A stretch of DNA of 64,000 bases from Sphingomicrobium nitratireducens. Lineage in GTDB: Bacteria; Pseudomonadota; Alphaproteobacteria; Sphingomonadales; Sphingomonadaceae. The translations under genes and the position numbers were made by a program. Under the pieces are notes generated by a model, which was not told where the DNA came from, searched no databases, and saw only the letters and a program-made list of their open reading frames with translations. The stretch is taken from NCBI RefSeq assembly GCF_026157035.1, contig NZ_JANJZA010000001.1, positions 1,343,001 to 1,407,000 on the forward strand. Direction: 5' to 3'. This document shows, one piece after another, positions 24,660 through 33,390 of the stretch. Positions within the stretch are counted from its first letter, which is position 1; the number at the start of each line of letters is the position of its first letter.

Positions 24660-26885
24660 ATGCGCCTCTCTCTTCTTCTTGCCGCGACCGCGATGACGGT
24701 TGCCACCCCCGCACTCGCCGAGGACCTGACGCTCGAGCGCATCTTCGCCTCGCCGACGCTCGACGGGGGCGGCCAGCGGGGACTGGCTCTGTCGCCCGAC
24801 GGCACGCTGATGACGATGCTCAAGCCCAGGCCGAACGACCGCCAGCGCTACGACCTGTGGGCGCTCGACACCGGTTCGGGCGAGTGGCGCATGCTGATCG
24901 ACAGCGAGAAGGTCGGCAGCGGCGCCGAACTCAGCGAGGACGAGAAGATGCAGCGCGAGCGCAAGCGCATCGGTTCGCTGCGCGGGATCGTCTCCTACCA
25001 GTGGGCCCCCGACGGCAAATCGATTCTCGTCCCGCTCGACGGCGATCTCTATCTCGCGACGCTCGACGGCAAGGTCGTGCGATTGACCGAAACCGAGGCA
25101 AGCGAACTCAATCCCGCGATCAGCGAGGAGGGCGGGTACGTCTCGTTCGTACGCGACCGGCGCCTGTTCGTCGGGCCTGCCGACGGTAGCGAGGATCCCG
25201 TTCCGGTGACGCCGGTCGAGGACAGCGAGACGATCCACTGGGGCGAGGCCGAATTCGTCGCGCAGGAGGAAATGGACCGTTCGGACGGCTACTGGTGGGC
25301 GCCGGGCGACCGCCGTGTCGCGGTGGCGCGCTACGACGAGGCGCCGGTCGACATCGTCACCCGCACTCGCATCGGTGGCACCTCGACGACCACCTACGAA
25401 CAGCGCTACCCGGCGGCAGGCACCGACAACGTTCTCATCGAACTGTGGGTGATCGAACCCGCGACCGGCGCGCGCACGAAGGTCGACCTCGGCGAAGACG
25501 CCGACATCTACCTCGCGCGCGTCGACTGGGCGCCCGACGGCAAGACGCTCTTCGTCCAGCGCGAGAACCGCGCGCAGACCCGGCTCGACATGCTGGCGGT
25601 CGATCCGGCGACTGGCGCGTCGAGCCTGCTGTTCAGCGAGACCGCTGCCGAGCGGCACTGGATCAACTTGTCCGACGCCTACGAATTCCTCGACGACGGG
25701 TCGCTCGTCTGGCGCTCCGAGCGCGACGGTTTCGGGCATCTCTACCTGCGCGGGGCCGACGGGAGCTGGCGACAGCTGACCCGCGGCGAGTGGGTCGTCT
25801 CCTCGCTCCTGGGCGTCGACGAGGAGGCCGGACGGCTCTATTTCGCCGGCAACCGCGAGACCGTGCTCGAGACGCACGCCTATGCGCTCGACTATCGCGA
25901 TTCCGGCGCGGAGCCTGTCCGACTGACCGAGCAGGGGTTCACCCACATGGTGAAGATGGACGATGACGCCAAGGCGATGACCGTGAGCCGTTCGTCGCCC
26001 GATCAGCCGTGGCAGACCTATCTTGCCGATGCGAATGGCAAGCGGATCGCCTGGATCGACGAGAACCGGCTCGATGCCGACCATCCTTACGCGCCCTATC
26101 TCGACAGTCACCAGCCGACGCGTTTCGGGACGATCGAGGCCGAAGACGGGACGCCGCTCCACTATCGCATGATCCTCCCCGCGAACATGGAACCCGGGAA
26201 GCGCTATCCGGTTTTCTCGACCCACTATGGCGGGCCGCATGCGCAGACCGTCAAGCACATGTGGAGCGGGGCCATCGACCAGTGGCTCGCCGACCAGGGT
26301 TACATCGTGTTCGAACTCGACAATCGCGGCATGGCCTATCGCGGCGTCGCGTTCGAGCAGCCGATCTGGCGCGCGATGGGCAAGGTCGAGGTCGAGGATC
26401 AGAAACGCGGCCACGACTTTCTCAAGACGCTCGACTATGTCGACCCGGACCGCATCGCGATCCATGGCGGTTCATACGGTGGATACATGACCTTGAAGAT
26501 GCTCGCGGCCAACCCGGGATTCTACGCCGCGGGGGTGGCGATAGCGCCCGTCTCGAAGTGGGAACTCTACGACACCTTCTACACCGAGCGGTACATGGGG
26601 GACCCGCGCGAGGTGCAGGCGGCCTATGACGCGTCGAGCACGTTCGCCGGCGCAGAGAAGATCGCCGATCCGCTGATCCTGATCCACGGGATGAGCGACG
26701 ACAATGTCGTGTTCGACAACTCGACCGCGATGGCGGCGGCGCTGCAGGAAGCCAAGGTGCCGTTCGAGATGATGTTCTACCCCGGCTATACGCACCGCAT
26801 TGCGGGCCCCAACATATCGGTGCACTTGTGGCGGACGATCATGAACTTCCTCGCGCGCAACGGGGTCGAGGGTGGCCCGCGCTAG
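24660..26885 (+). CDS. Secreted S9-family peptidase, dipeptidyl peptidase IV-like
   Basis: Serine peptidase that probably removes dipeptides from N-termini of peptides in the periplasm. The 741-residue precursor starts with a signal peptide (MRLSLLLAATAMTVATPALA, cleavage before Glu21). A beta-propeller domain covers about 40-490. The C-terminal catalytic domain has Ser605 in GGSYGGY, Asp680 in HGMSDDNV and His712 in GYTHRI; these match the DPP4 triad motifs. ATG 24660 is ten bases after GAAGGAGC. Substrate specificity (X-Pro or other) is inference. The next gene starts inside its 3' end. Confidence 0.9.
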   Translation: MRLSLLLAATAMTVATPALAEDLTLERIFASPTLDGGGQRGLALSPDGTLMTMLKPRPNDRQRYDLWALDTGSGEWRMLIDSEKVGSGAELSEDEKMQRERKRIGSLRGIVSYQWAPDGKSILVPLDGDLYLATLDGKVVRLTETEASELNPAISEEGGYVSFVRDRRLFVGPADGSEDPVPVTPVEDSETIHWGEAEFVAQEEMDRSDGYWWAPGDRRVAVARYDEAPVDIVTRTRIGGTSTTTYEQRYPAAGTDNVLIELWVIEPATGARTKVDLGEDADIYLARVDWAPDGKTLFVQRENRAQTRLDMLAVDPATGASSLLFSETAAERHWINLSDAYEFLDDGSLVWRSERDGFGHLYLRGADGSWRQLTRGEWVVSSLLGVDEEAGRLYFAGNRETVLETHAYALDYRDSGAEPVRLTEQGFTHMVKMDDDAKAMTVSRSSPDQPWQTYLADANGKRIAWIDENRLDADHPYAPYLDSHQPTRFGTIEAEDGTPLHYRMILPANMEPGKRYPVFSTHYGGPHAQTVKHMWSGAIDQWLADQGYIVFELDNRGMAYRGVAFEQPIWRAMGKVEVEDQKRGHDFLKTLDYVDPDRIAIHGGSYGGYMTLKMLAANPGFYAAGVAIAPVSKWELYDTFYTERYMGDPREVQAAYDASSTFAGAEKIADPLILIHGMSDDNVVFDNSTAMAAALQEAKVPFEMMFYPGYTHRIAGPNISVHLWRTIMNFLARNGVEGGPR

Positions 26886-27594
26886 GCGCCTTCCGCGCCC
26901 GCTCTTCCTCGCCCTGGCCGCGCTCCTCGTCACCGCGTCGATCGCGGTAGGCTTCCGGGCGCTCGTCAAGGCGCGCTGCCTTGCGGTGACGGGGCCGCTG
27001 GTCTGCCGCGTGGAGACACCGCAGCGGCGGGTGGCGCTGAGCTTCGACGACGGACCGTCGCCCCGCGGGGTCGAGGCGGTGTTGCCGCTCCTGGCGCGCC
27101 ACCGGGCGCGGGCGACCTTCTTCGTCATCGGTCAAAGCGTCGAGGAGCATCCGGAGGCGACGAGGGCGATCGCCGAGGCCGGCCACGAGATCGGCAATCA
27201 CAGCTTTTGGCATTCGCGCATGGTCGGGCTGGAGTCGCAGCCTTACCTCGAGGAACTCGAGCGCACCGACCTTGCACTGGCCCAGCTGGGGATCGCGAAG
27301 CCGCGCTGGATGCGCCCGCCCTACGGGGCGAAGTTCATCGGGCTGGGCGACGCGGTCGACGCGAACGGACAGACGATGGTCATGTGGGACGTCGAGGAGC
27401 CGAGCCGCGCCGACACTCCCGAGTCCTACGCACGCGACCTCCTGGCGCAGGTCCGCCCGGGCTCGATCATCCTCATCCATCCGATGAGCAGCCTGCGCGA
27501 GCTCGAACGCGAGGCCCTGCCGCTGGTTCTCGAGGGGCTCGACGCCGACGGCTACGAGATTGTGAGCGTCGGCGAATTGATCGACGGGCGCTGA
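26872..27594 (+). CDS. Polysaccharide deacetylase (NodB domain) with N-terminal membrane anchor
   Basis: Probably removes acetyl groups from a cell-surface polysaccharide or peptidoglycan. In 240 residues, one hydrophobic segment (about 9-30) anchors or exports the protein. The NodB domain has SFDDGPS (Asp59-Asp60), the metal-binding HSFWH (His110, His114), RPPYG (148-152) and LIHP (His203), so all catalytic motifs are present. The GTG at 26872 overlaps the peptidase gene by 14 bases. The substrate is unknown. Confidence 0.88.
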   Translation: MARARRLPRPLFLALAALLVTASIAVGFRALVKARCLAVTGPLVCRVETPQRRVALSFDDGPSPRGVEAVLPLLARHRARATFFVIGQSVEEHPEATRAIAEAGHEIGNHSFWHSRMVGLESQPYLEELERTDLALAQLGIAKPRWMRPPYGAKFIGLGDAVDANGQTMVMWDVEEPSRADTPESYARDLLAQVRPGSIILIHPMSSLRELEREALPLVLEGLDADGYEIVSVGELIDGR

Positions 27595-27597
27595 CCC

Positions 27598-27625
27598 TTG
27601 CGCGCAGGGCGTGTGGCCCTATGTG
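27598..27625 (+). promoter_or_regulatory. Possible promoter of asd
   Basis: TTGCGC at 27598-27603 and TATGTG at 27620-27625 with a 16-base spacer, 28 bases before the asd ATG. Weak motifs; position is the main support. Confidence 0.3.
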
Positions 27626-27653
27626 GAGCGCAACGATAAGCGGGAGTGAACGA

Positions 27654-28679
27654 ATGGGTTACAAGGTCGTCGTCGTCGGCGCGACGGGCAATGTCGGGCG
27701 CGAACTGCTCGCCATCCTCGACGAACGCCAGTTTCCGGCGGACGAGATCGCCGCGGTCGCCTCGTCGCGCTCGGCGGGCGAGCGGATCACGGTCGGCGAG
27801 AGCGACAAGGAGCTGAAAGTCCGCAACATCGAGCATTTCGATTTTGCGGGTTGGGACATCGCGCTGTTCGCAGCGGGCTCCGAAGTGTCGAAGAAGTACG
27901 TGCCGATCGCCGCCAAGGCAGGCTGCACGGTGATTGACAATTCGTCGCTCTACCGCATGGACCCGGACGTGCCGCTGGTCGTGCCCGAGGTAAACCCGGA
28001 AGCGATCGACGGCTACAAGGCCAAGAACATCATCGCCAATCCCAATTGCTCGACCGCGCAGATGGTGGTGGCGCTCAAGCCGCTCCACGACCACGCGAAG
28101 ATCAAGCGCATCGTGGTGGCGACCTACCAGTCTGTCTCGGGCGCCGGGAAGGGCGGGATGGACGAGTTGTTCCAGCAGTCGCGCGACATCTTCGTCGGCG
28201 ATCCGGCCGCGCCCGAAATCTTCACCAAGCAGATCGCTTTCAATGTGATCCCGCACATCGACAGCTTCCTCGACGACGGATCGACCAAGGAAGAATGGAA
28301 GATGGTCGCCGAGACCAAGAAGATACTCGACCCCAAGGTGAAGGTGACCGCGACCTGCGTGCGCGTGCCGGTGTTCGTGGGGCATTCGGAAGCGGTCAAC
28401 ATCGAGTTCGAGAACGAGATATCGGCGGCGGAAGCTCAGGGCCTGCTGCGCGAGGCGCCGGGCGTGATGCTCGTCGACAAGCGCGAGGACGGCGGATACG
28501 TGACCCCGGTCGAATGCGTCGGCGACTATGCGACTTTCGTGTCCCGCGTGCGCGAGGACAGCACGGTCGACAACGGCCTGTCGCTTTGGTGCGTGTCGGA
28601 CAATCTCAGGAAGGGTGCGGCGTTGAACGCGGTGCAGATCGCCGAACTGCTCGGCCGCCGCCACCTCCAGAAGGGCTGA
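27654..28679 (+). CDS. asd: Aspartate-semialdehyde dehydrogenase
   Basis: Makes aspartate semialdehyde from aspartyl phosphate with NADPH, the branch point to lysine/diaminopimelate, threonine and methionine. In 341 residues: nucleotide-binding VVGATGNVGREL (8-19), catalytic Cys132 in NPNCST, and the substrate-binding region with GAGKGGMDEL and VPVFVGHSEAV. Length is normal. ATG 27654 is preceded by CGGGAGTGAACGA. Three small genes follow closely. Confidence 0.95.
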   Translation: MGYKVVVVGATGNVGRELLAILDERQFPADEIAAVASSRSAGERITVGESDKELKVRNIEHFDFAGWDIALFAAGSEVSKKYVPIAAKAGCTVIDNSSLYRMDPDVPLVVPEVNPEAIDGYKAKNIIANPNCSTAQMVVALKPLHDHAKIKRIVVATYQSVSGAGKGGMDELFQQSRDIFVGDPAAPEIFTKQIAFNVIPHIDSFLDDGSTKEEWKMVAETKKILDPKVKVTATCVRVPVFVGHSEAVNIEFENEISAAEAQGLLREAPGVMLVDKREDGGYVTPVECVGDYATFVSRVREDSTVDNGLSLWCVSDNLRKGAALNAVQIAELLGRRHLQKG

Positions 28680-28689
28680 GGACGAAGGC

Positions 28690-28875
28690 GTGGACGAACT
28701 CGGCCCCGCCATCGCGACCTGGTCGAAGCGCGTTATCGCCGGCATGGCCGTGCTGCTCGTCGTGGTGTGGATCGAGCCGAGCCTTGCGCCTGTGCTGTGG
28801 ATCGCGGCGGGGGTCGGGTTCGGCGCGCTGGCGGGCCTGGTCGCGGCGCATTATGTCAGGAAGCGCAATTCATAG
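28690..28875 (+). CDS. Small membrane protein, uncharacterised
   Basis: A 61-residue protein with two predicted membrane helices (about 15-30 and 32-54), a short turn between them, and a basic C-terminus (YVRKRNS). GTG start 10 bases after asd; GFA gene nine bases further. I do not recognise a family. The frame is clean, the composition is that of a membrane protein and the spacing is operon-like, which support it as real. Confidence 0.55.
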   Translation: MDELGPAIATWSKRVIAGMAVLLVVVWIEPSLAPVLWIAAGVGFGALAGLVAAHYVRKRNS

Positions 28876-28884
28876 GAGGCGATG

Positions 28885-29328
28885 ATGGGCGAGACGGTGA
28901 CGGGCGGCTGCGCATGCGGTGCTGCGCGCTACGAGGTCGAGATCGAGGATCGCGACGCCTATCTGTGCCACTGCCGGATGTGCCAGCGCGCGAGCGGCAA
29001 CATCTCGCTGGCGATGAAAAACGTGCTCAAGAACAAGCTCGACTGGAGGTCGGGGCCTGACTGGTACGAGAGCTCCCCCATCGCCAGGCGGCCCTATTGC
29101 GCGAAATGCGGAACCAGCCTCGGCTTCGCCTTCAACGAGGGCGACTATATGGACATCACGATCGCCACGCTCGACGCGCCCGAGGGTTTCACTCCGACGC
29201 ATCATTTCGGCACGGAGCATCTCCACGAGGCCTGGCTCGATACGAGCGCCCTGCCGCGCAAGAAGACCACCGACTACCAGCCGCTGGTCGACCGCTGGAT
29301 GGACGCGACGGGCAGTCTTCCCGAGTGA
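28885..29328 (+). CDS. GFA-family (glutathione-dependent formaldehyde-activating enzyme-like) protein
   Basis: Zinc-binding Mss4-like fold of 147 residues. Cysteines are placed as in the GFA family: Cys9, Cys11 (GGCACG), Cys28, Cys30, Cys33 (CHCRMC), and Cys72, Cys75 (YCAKCGT). Founding members bind S-hydroxymethylglutathione, but most family members have no established reaction. I prefer ATG 28885 over 28882 because GGAGG lies five bases upstream. The next gene starts inside its stop (GTGA). Confidence 0.85.
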   Translation: MGETVTGGCACGAARYEVEIEDRDAYLCHCRMCQRASGNISLAMKNVLKNKLDWRSGPDWYESSPIARRPYCAKCGTSLGFAFNEGDYMDITIATLDAPEGFTPTHHFGTEHLHEAWLDTSALPRKKTTDYQPLVDRWMDATGSLPE

Positions 29329-30089
29329 GCGAGATCGAGAGCCATTACTGGTCCGCCTCGGACGGGGTGGAGCTTCATTATCGCGCAATGGGCGAGGAGG
29401 GGGCGCCCGCGCTCATTCTCGTTCACGGCCTGTTTTCGGACAGCCTCGTCAACTGGATCAAGTATGGCCATGCCGGAAAGGTCGCCGATGCCGGGTATCG
29501 CGTCATCATGCCCGACCTGCGTGCGCATGGCCTGAGCGAAAGCAGCCACGATCCGGCGGCCTATCCAGATGGTGTCCTGGGCCGCGACCTGGCCGAGCTC
29601 GTCGAAACTCTGGGTCTTGAGGAATACGATCTCGGCGGCTTTTCGCTCGGCGCGCGAACCAGCGTGCAGGCAGTGGGACAGGGGCTGCTCCCCAAACGCG
29701 CCATGCTGATGGGGATGGGGCTCGAGGGCCTGACGGGCTGGGACAGGCGGCAGGCCTTCTTCATCGAGGCGATCGACGGGTTCGATACGGTCAAGCGCGG
29801 CGATCCGCACTTCATGGCCGTGAGCTTCATGAAGACGATGAAGATCGACCGGAAGGCCGCGCGGCTGCTCCTGCCCAGCTTCACCGACGCAAGGGCGCAG
29901 TGGCTCGACGCCTTCACCATGCCGACCGGGGTTATCTGCGGCACCGAGGATCAGGACAATGGTTCGGCGGAGGCGCTGGCCGACGCGCTGCCGGACGGGC
30001 GCTACATCGCGGTTCCGGGCACGCACATGTCCTCGGTCGCCAAGCCGGAACTCGGGGACGCCATCGTCGCTTTTCTGACATCGGCTTGA
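29325..30089 (+). CDS. Alpha/beta hydrolase
   Basis: Hydrolase of unknown substrate, 254 residues. The oxyanion segment is LVHGLFSD (32-39), the nucleophile elbow GGFSLG gives Ser107, an acid is in GTEDQD (Asp209 or Asp211), and the catalytic His is 234 in PGTHMSS. The canonical fold is complete. GTG start overlaps the GFA stop by four bases, so the two are coupled. No signal peptide. Confidence 0.85.
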   Translation: MSEIESHYWSASDGVELHYRAMGEEGAPALILVHGLFSDSLVNWIKYGHAGKVADAGYRVIMPDLRAHGLSESSHDPAAYPDGVLGRDLAELVETLGLEEYDLGGFSLGARTSVQAVGQGLLPKRAMLMGMGLEGLTGWDRRQAFFIEAIDGFDTVKRGDPHFMAVSFMKTMKIDRKAARLLLPSFTDARAQWLDAFTMPTGVICGTEDQDNGSAEALADALPDGRYIAVPGTHMSSVAKPELGDAIVAFLTSA

Positions 30090-30154
30090 TTTCGCGGGCG
30101 AACCGTTTCACCAACGCGCCCGCACCCTGTGCCCCTGTTCAGGAGAGAGACCCC

Positions 30155-32029
30155 GTGAAAAAGATTCTGACCGCCGTTTCACTGCCCGCCTTGGCCCTGA
30201 GCCTTGCCGGTTGCGCCACTTACGACCAGCCGGCACCCGAAATGGCTGCCGCTCCGGTTGTCGCGAGCGAGGACGCGCTTCCCTATCCGCTGACCACCGA
30301 CGGTGCGCGGGCGTTCGTCGCCGCCGCCGAGAAGGACCTGTTCGAACTGCTCGACATCGCGGCGCGCGCGCAGTGGGTCAATTCGACCTACATCACCGAC
30401 GACAGCGACCGCCTCGCTTCCTACTTCGGCACCATCCTTACCGAAAAGGGGGTCGACTACGCCTCGATGGCGGCGAAATATGCCGAAGTCGACGGGCTCG
30501 ACTACGACACCGCTCGCAAGCTCAACATCATGCGCGGCAGCCTCGTTCTCGCCGCTCCGAGCCGTGACGGCGCGGCCGCCGAGCTCAACGACATTTCGAC
30601 CAAGCTCGGCTCGCTCTACGGCAAGGGCAAGGCCGAACTCGACGGCAAGGAGATTGCCGGCGTCGATGCCGAGGAGATGATGGGGACGCTGCGCGATCCC
30701 GAGGATCTCAAGCAGCTGTGGAAAAGCTGGCACGAGAATGTCGGCCGCCCGATGAAGAGCGACTATGTCCGCATGGTCGAGATCGCCAACGAGGGCGCGC
30801 GCGAACTCGGTTACGCCGACACCGGCGCGATGTGGCGCTCGCAGTACGACATGAGCCCCGAGGAATTCTCGGCGATGTACGACCGGCTGTGGGCCGAGAC
30901 CAAGCCGCTCTACGATGATCTGCATTGCTATGTGCGGAGCGAGTTGAGCGATTATTACGGCAACGACGTACAGGCCGCGACCGGCGCGATCCGCGCCGAC
31001 CTGCTCGGCAACATGTGGGCGCAGGAGTGGGGCAACATCTACGACATCGTCGCCCCCGAAGGTGCGGGCGACATCGGCTACGACCTCACCGACCTCATCG
31101 TAAAGAGCGGGATGGACGAGCGCGAGATGGTCCGCGTGGGCGAGCGTTTCTACACCTCGATCGGGCTCGATCCGCTGCCCGCGAGCTTCTGGGAGAAGAG
31201 CCAGTTCACCAAGCCGCAGGACCGCGAGGTCGTGTGCCACGCGAGCGCCTGGGACGTCGACAATGTCGACGACTTGCGCATCAAGATGTGCATCAAGCGC
31301 AACGCCGACGACTTCGTGACCATCCATCACGAGCTCGGCCACAACTATTACCAGCGCGCCTATAACGGGCAGCCCTATTACTACCTCAATGGTGCCAATG
31401 ACGGGTTCCACGAGGCGATCGGCGATTTCGTCGCACTGTCGGTGACGCCCGAATATCTCGTCCAGATCGGCCTCCTCGACAAGGACAAGGTCCCCAGCGC
31501 GGACAAGGATATCGGACTGCTTCTGCGCCAGGCGATGGATAAGGTCGCGTTCCTGCCGTTCGGTCTCTTGGTCGACAAGTGGCGTTGGGGCGTGTTCGAC
31601 GGTTCGACCACCCCGGCCGAGTACGAGACAAGCTGGGTCGACTTGAAACAGCAGTACCAGGGGATCACCCCGCCGGTCGCACGTGACCCGCTGGTCGATT
31701 TCGATCCGGGTGCGAAGTACCACATTCCTGGCAACACGCCCTATGCGCGCTACTTCCTCGCCCGCATCCTCCAGTTCCAGTTCTACAAGGCCGCCTGCGA
31801 CATGTCGGGCTGGGATGGCCCGCTTCACCGCTGCAGCTTCTACGGCAACAAGGAAGTCGGTGCACGGCTCGACGCGATGCTCAAGATGGGCGCATCCAAG
31901 CCCTGGCCCGACGCGCTCGAGGCCTTCACCGGCACGCGAGAGATGTCGGCCAAGCCGATGCTCGAATATTTCGCACCGCTCCATGCGTGGCTGAAGGACA
32001 AGAACAAGGGCAAGGACTGCGGCTGGTAG
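30155..32029 (+). CDS. M2-family metallopeptidase lipoprotein (angiotensin-converting enzyme-like)
   Basis: Zinc dicarboxypeptidase related to ACE. The 624-residue precursor has a lipoprotein signal, MKKILTAVSLPALALSLAGC, with lipidation expected on Cys20, so the enzyme should be membrane-anchored in the periplasm or outer membrane. The zinc motif HELGH has His392, Glu393 and His396; the third ligand is in HEAIGDF about 25 residues later. Family segments such as YYLNGANDGFHEA and ILQFQFYKAAC are present. The GTG start follows AGGAGAGAGA. The natural substrate in bacteria is unknown. A strong terminator follows. Confidence 0.92.
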   Translation: MKKILTAVSLPALALSLAGCATYDQPAPEMAAAPVVASEDALPYPLTTDGARAFVAAAEKDLFELLDIAARAQWVNSTYITDDSDRLASYFGTILTEKGVDYASMAAKYAEVDGLDYDTARKLNIMRGSLVLAAPSRDGAAAELNDISTKLGSLYGKGKAELDGKEIAGVDAEEMMGTLRDPEDLKQLWKSWHENVGRPMKSDYVRMVEIANEGARELGYADTGAMWRSQYDMSPEEFSAMYDRLWAETKPLYDDLHCYVRSELSDYYGNDVQAATGAIRADLLGNMWAQEWGNIYDIVAPEGAGDIGYDLTDLIVKSGMDEREMVRVGERFYTSIGLDPLPASFWEKSQFTKPQDREVVCHASAWDVDNVDDLRIKMCIKRNADDFVTIHHELGHNYYQRAYNGQPYYYLNGANDGFHEAIGDFVALSVTPEYLVQIGLLDKDKVPSADKDIGLLLRQAMDKVAFLPFGLLVDKWRWGVFDGSTTPAEYETSWVDLKQQYQGITPPVARDPLVDFDPGAKYHIPGNTPYARYFLARILQFQFYKAACDMSGWDGPLHRCSFYGNKEVGARLDAMLKMGASKPWPDALEAFTGTREMSAKPMLEYFAPLHAWLKDKNKGKDCGW

Positions 32030-32050
32030 GACCCCGCCGGTTCGAACGAG

Positions 32051-32081
32051 AAAGGCTCCCCGGTGACGGGGAGCCTTTTTT
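32051..32081 (+). terminator. Rho-independent terminator after the M2 peptidase
   Basis: Perfect 9-base stem GGCTCCCCG (32054-32062) with CGGGGAGCC (32067-32075), loop GTGA, followed by six T. Confidence 0.92.
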
Positions 32082-32099
32082 CAGCCACGGCAGGCGCGA

Positions 32100-32336
32100 T
32101 CAGTAGGCGATCGCGCCTGCCCGGATCTCGTCCTCTATCTCGTCGTCCCAGGTGCCGGGCTGCGTAAGCGCCGTCTCCTCGTCTTCCCCCACGCGACGGG
32201 CTCGATAGAATGCGCCGCCGACCGCTGTGGCCGCCGCCGCTCCGCCGATGACCGCCGCCGCGGCGCGCAGGGGATCCTTCGCAGTTTCCCCCACGTTGCG
32301 CGCCATTTTCGCGAGCGTCGCCTTGGTTCTGGTCAT
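32100..32336 (-). CDS. Small Ala/Gly-rich membrane-associated protein, uncharacterised
   Basis: A 78-residue protein: basic N-terminus (MTRTKATLAKMARN), KDPLR, a glycine-zipper-like helix AAAAVIGGAAAATAVGGAFY, a basic stop (RARR) and an acidic C-terminus (EDEETALTQPGTWDDEIEDEI). ATG 32336 has GGGAGAGAGAA just upstream; the frame extends upstream without such a signal. It resembles the next gene in layout (basic start, D-P or N-P, Ala/Gly helix, basic stop, acidic tail), so the two are likely paralogues. The layout recalls DUF883/ElaB-like proteins, but I cannot confirm that. Confidence 0.6.
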   Translation of the reverse strand: MTRTKATLAKMARNVGETAKDPLRAAAAVIGGAAAATAVGGAFYRARRVGEDEETALTQPGTWDDEIEDEIRAGAIAY

Positions 32337-32368
32337 TTCTCTCTCCCTGTTGTCGCCCTTTCCCAACG

Positions 32369-32410
32369 TGAAAGAGGGCGTTCGCCGTTTCCGGCGCACG
32401 CCCTCTTATG
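32369..32410 (-). terminator. Hairpin between the two small genes
   Basis: GAGGGCGT (32374-32381) pairs with ACGCCCTC (32398-32405), with CGCCG/CGGCG-type pairing inside. On the minus strand it is followed by TTT only, so it is a weak terminator for the upstream small gene at 32450-32710. Confidence 0.5.
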
Positions 32411-32449
32411 TCTGCCGACCGATGGACAGCCGGCGATCCGGCCTCGCGA

Positions 32450-32710
32450 CTAGCTTTCGATCTTCGAAAGCTCCTCGGCATTGTTTTCCTTGACCGCCTC
32501 GACGACGTCTTCCGGCGTCTTGCGCGACTTGGCAAACAGGAACGCGCCAGCACCGGCAGCGGCGGCAACGCCCGTGGCGATGGCGGCGCTGGTCTTCGGA
32601 TTGTCGCGGATGGCGCGGTAGGTCTGGCCTGCAATGTCCTCACGCTGGGCGAGGCTCTGTTTCAGGCGGGTCGTCGCGCTGGTCTTGTAGGTCTGGTTCT
32701 TCTTTTCCAT
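32450..32710 (-). CDS. Small Ala/Gly-rich membrane-associated protein, uncharacterised (paralogue)
   Basis: An 86-residue protein starting MEKKNQTYKTSATTRLKQSL, then RDNPKTSAAIATGVAAAAGAG, AFLFAKSRK and an acidic tail (EDVVEAVKENNAEELSKIES). Organisation is as in the preceding entry: amphipathic basic helix, Ala/Gly membrane segment, basic stop, acidic tail. ATG 32710 follows AGGGAG by eight bases. No known function; the layout is reminiscent of ribosome- or membrane-associated DUF883-type proteins. Confidence 0.6.
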   Translation of the reverse strand: MEKKNQTYKTSATTRLKQSLAQREDIAGQTYRAIRDNPKTSAAIATGVAAAAGAGAFLFAKSRKTPEDVVEAVKENNAEELSKIES

Positions 32711-32767
32711 GCGGTGATACTCCCTCGTTACATTTGAGTTCGGAATACCAACGCACGAGCCGCCGGA

Positions 32768-32800
32768 GCGACCCTCGCTTCGTCGCAATACGAGGGTCGC
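32768..32800. terminator. Perfect 10-base hairpin after the peroxiredoxin gene
   Basis: GCGACCCTCG (32768-32777) and CGAGGGTCGC (32791-32800) pair perfectly around a 13-base loop. It lies just after the peroxiredoxin stop (minus strand), but no T tract follows on either strand, so termination is uncertain. Confidence 0.4.
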
Positions 32801-32812
32801 TTCGGCTTGGAG

Positions 32813-33292
32813 TCAGAGCTGGGACAGTAGCGTATCGGCGCCCGAGACCGAGAAGTCGCCCGGTTCCTCGACGTTGAGCGACTTCACCACCCCGTCCTCG
32901 ACGATCATCGAATAACGCTGCGAACGCTGGCCCATGCCAAATTTGGAGGCGTCCATGGTGAGGCCGAGCGCTTCGGCGAAGGCGCCGTTGCCGTCGGCCA
33001 GCGCGGTGATGTCCGACGACCCCTGGTCGCGGTTCCAGCTGCCCATCACGAACGCGTCGTTGACCGCGGTCACGGCGATCTCGTCGACGCCCTTGGCCTT
33101 GAGCTCGTCCGCTTTCTCGACATAGCCGGGCAAATGCTTGACCGAACAGGTCGGCGTGTAGGCGCCGGGGACCGCGAACAGCGCGACGGTCTTGCCCGCA
33201 AAGAAGCTGCCGGTGTTGACCGGCACGGGGCCTTCGGGGGTCGCCATCATCACGGTCACGTCCGGGATCTTGTCGCCGACTGAAATGGGCAT
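32813..33292 (-). CDS. Peroxiredoxin, Prx5/AhpE-like redoxin
   Basis: Reduces hydroperoxides through a cysteine. The 159-residue thioredoxin-fold protein has the peroxidatic Cys49 in PGAYTPTCS, the P-x-x-x-T-x-x-C motif. It is the only cysteine, so it must be resolved by an external thiol (1-Cys mechanism), as in bacterial Prx5 proteins that use glutaredoxin or glutathione. The segments FVMGSWNRDQG and RSQRYSMIVEDG are typical. AGGAGATA precedes the ATG. Divergent from the yqgE gene. Confidence 0.92.
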   Translation of the reverse strand: MPISVGDKIPDVTVMMATPEGPVPVNTGSFFAGKTVALFAVPGAYTPTCSVKHLPGYVEKADELKAKGVDEIAVTAVNDAFVMGSWNRDQGSSDITALADGNGAFAEALGLTMDASKFGMGQRSQRYSMIVEDGVVKSLNVEEPGDFSVSGADTLLSQL

Positions 33293-33390
33293 GATCGAAT
33301 ATCTCCTAGGGGTGGGGGAGCGGTGGCGCGCCCCCTTCGTTGAGCCAACAGGCTTGCGTCACATGGGTTCCGATTGCGAGAAGGACAAGG

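Noticed and set aside
24633-26465. Open frame opposite the S9 peptidase
   Set aside because: No recognisable domain; the peptidase on the other strand has an intact signal peptide and catalytic triad.
30179-31984. Open frame opposite the M2 peptidase
   Set aside because: Shadow of the coding strand; no start signal or domain.
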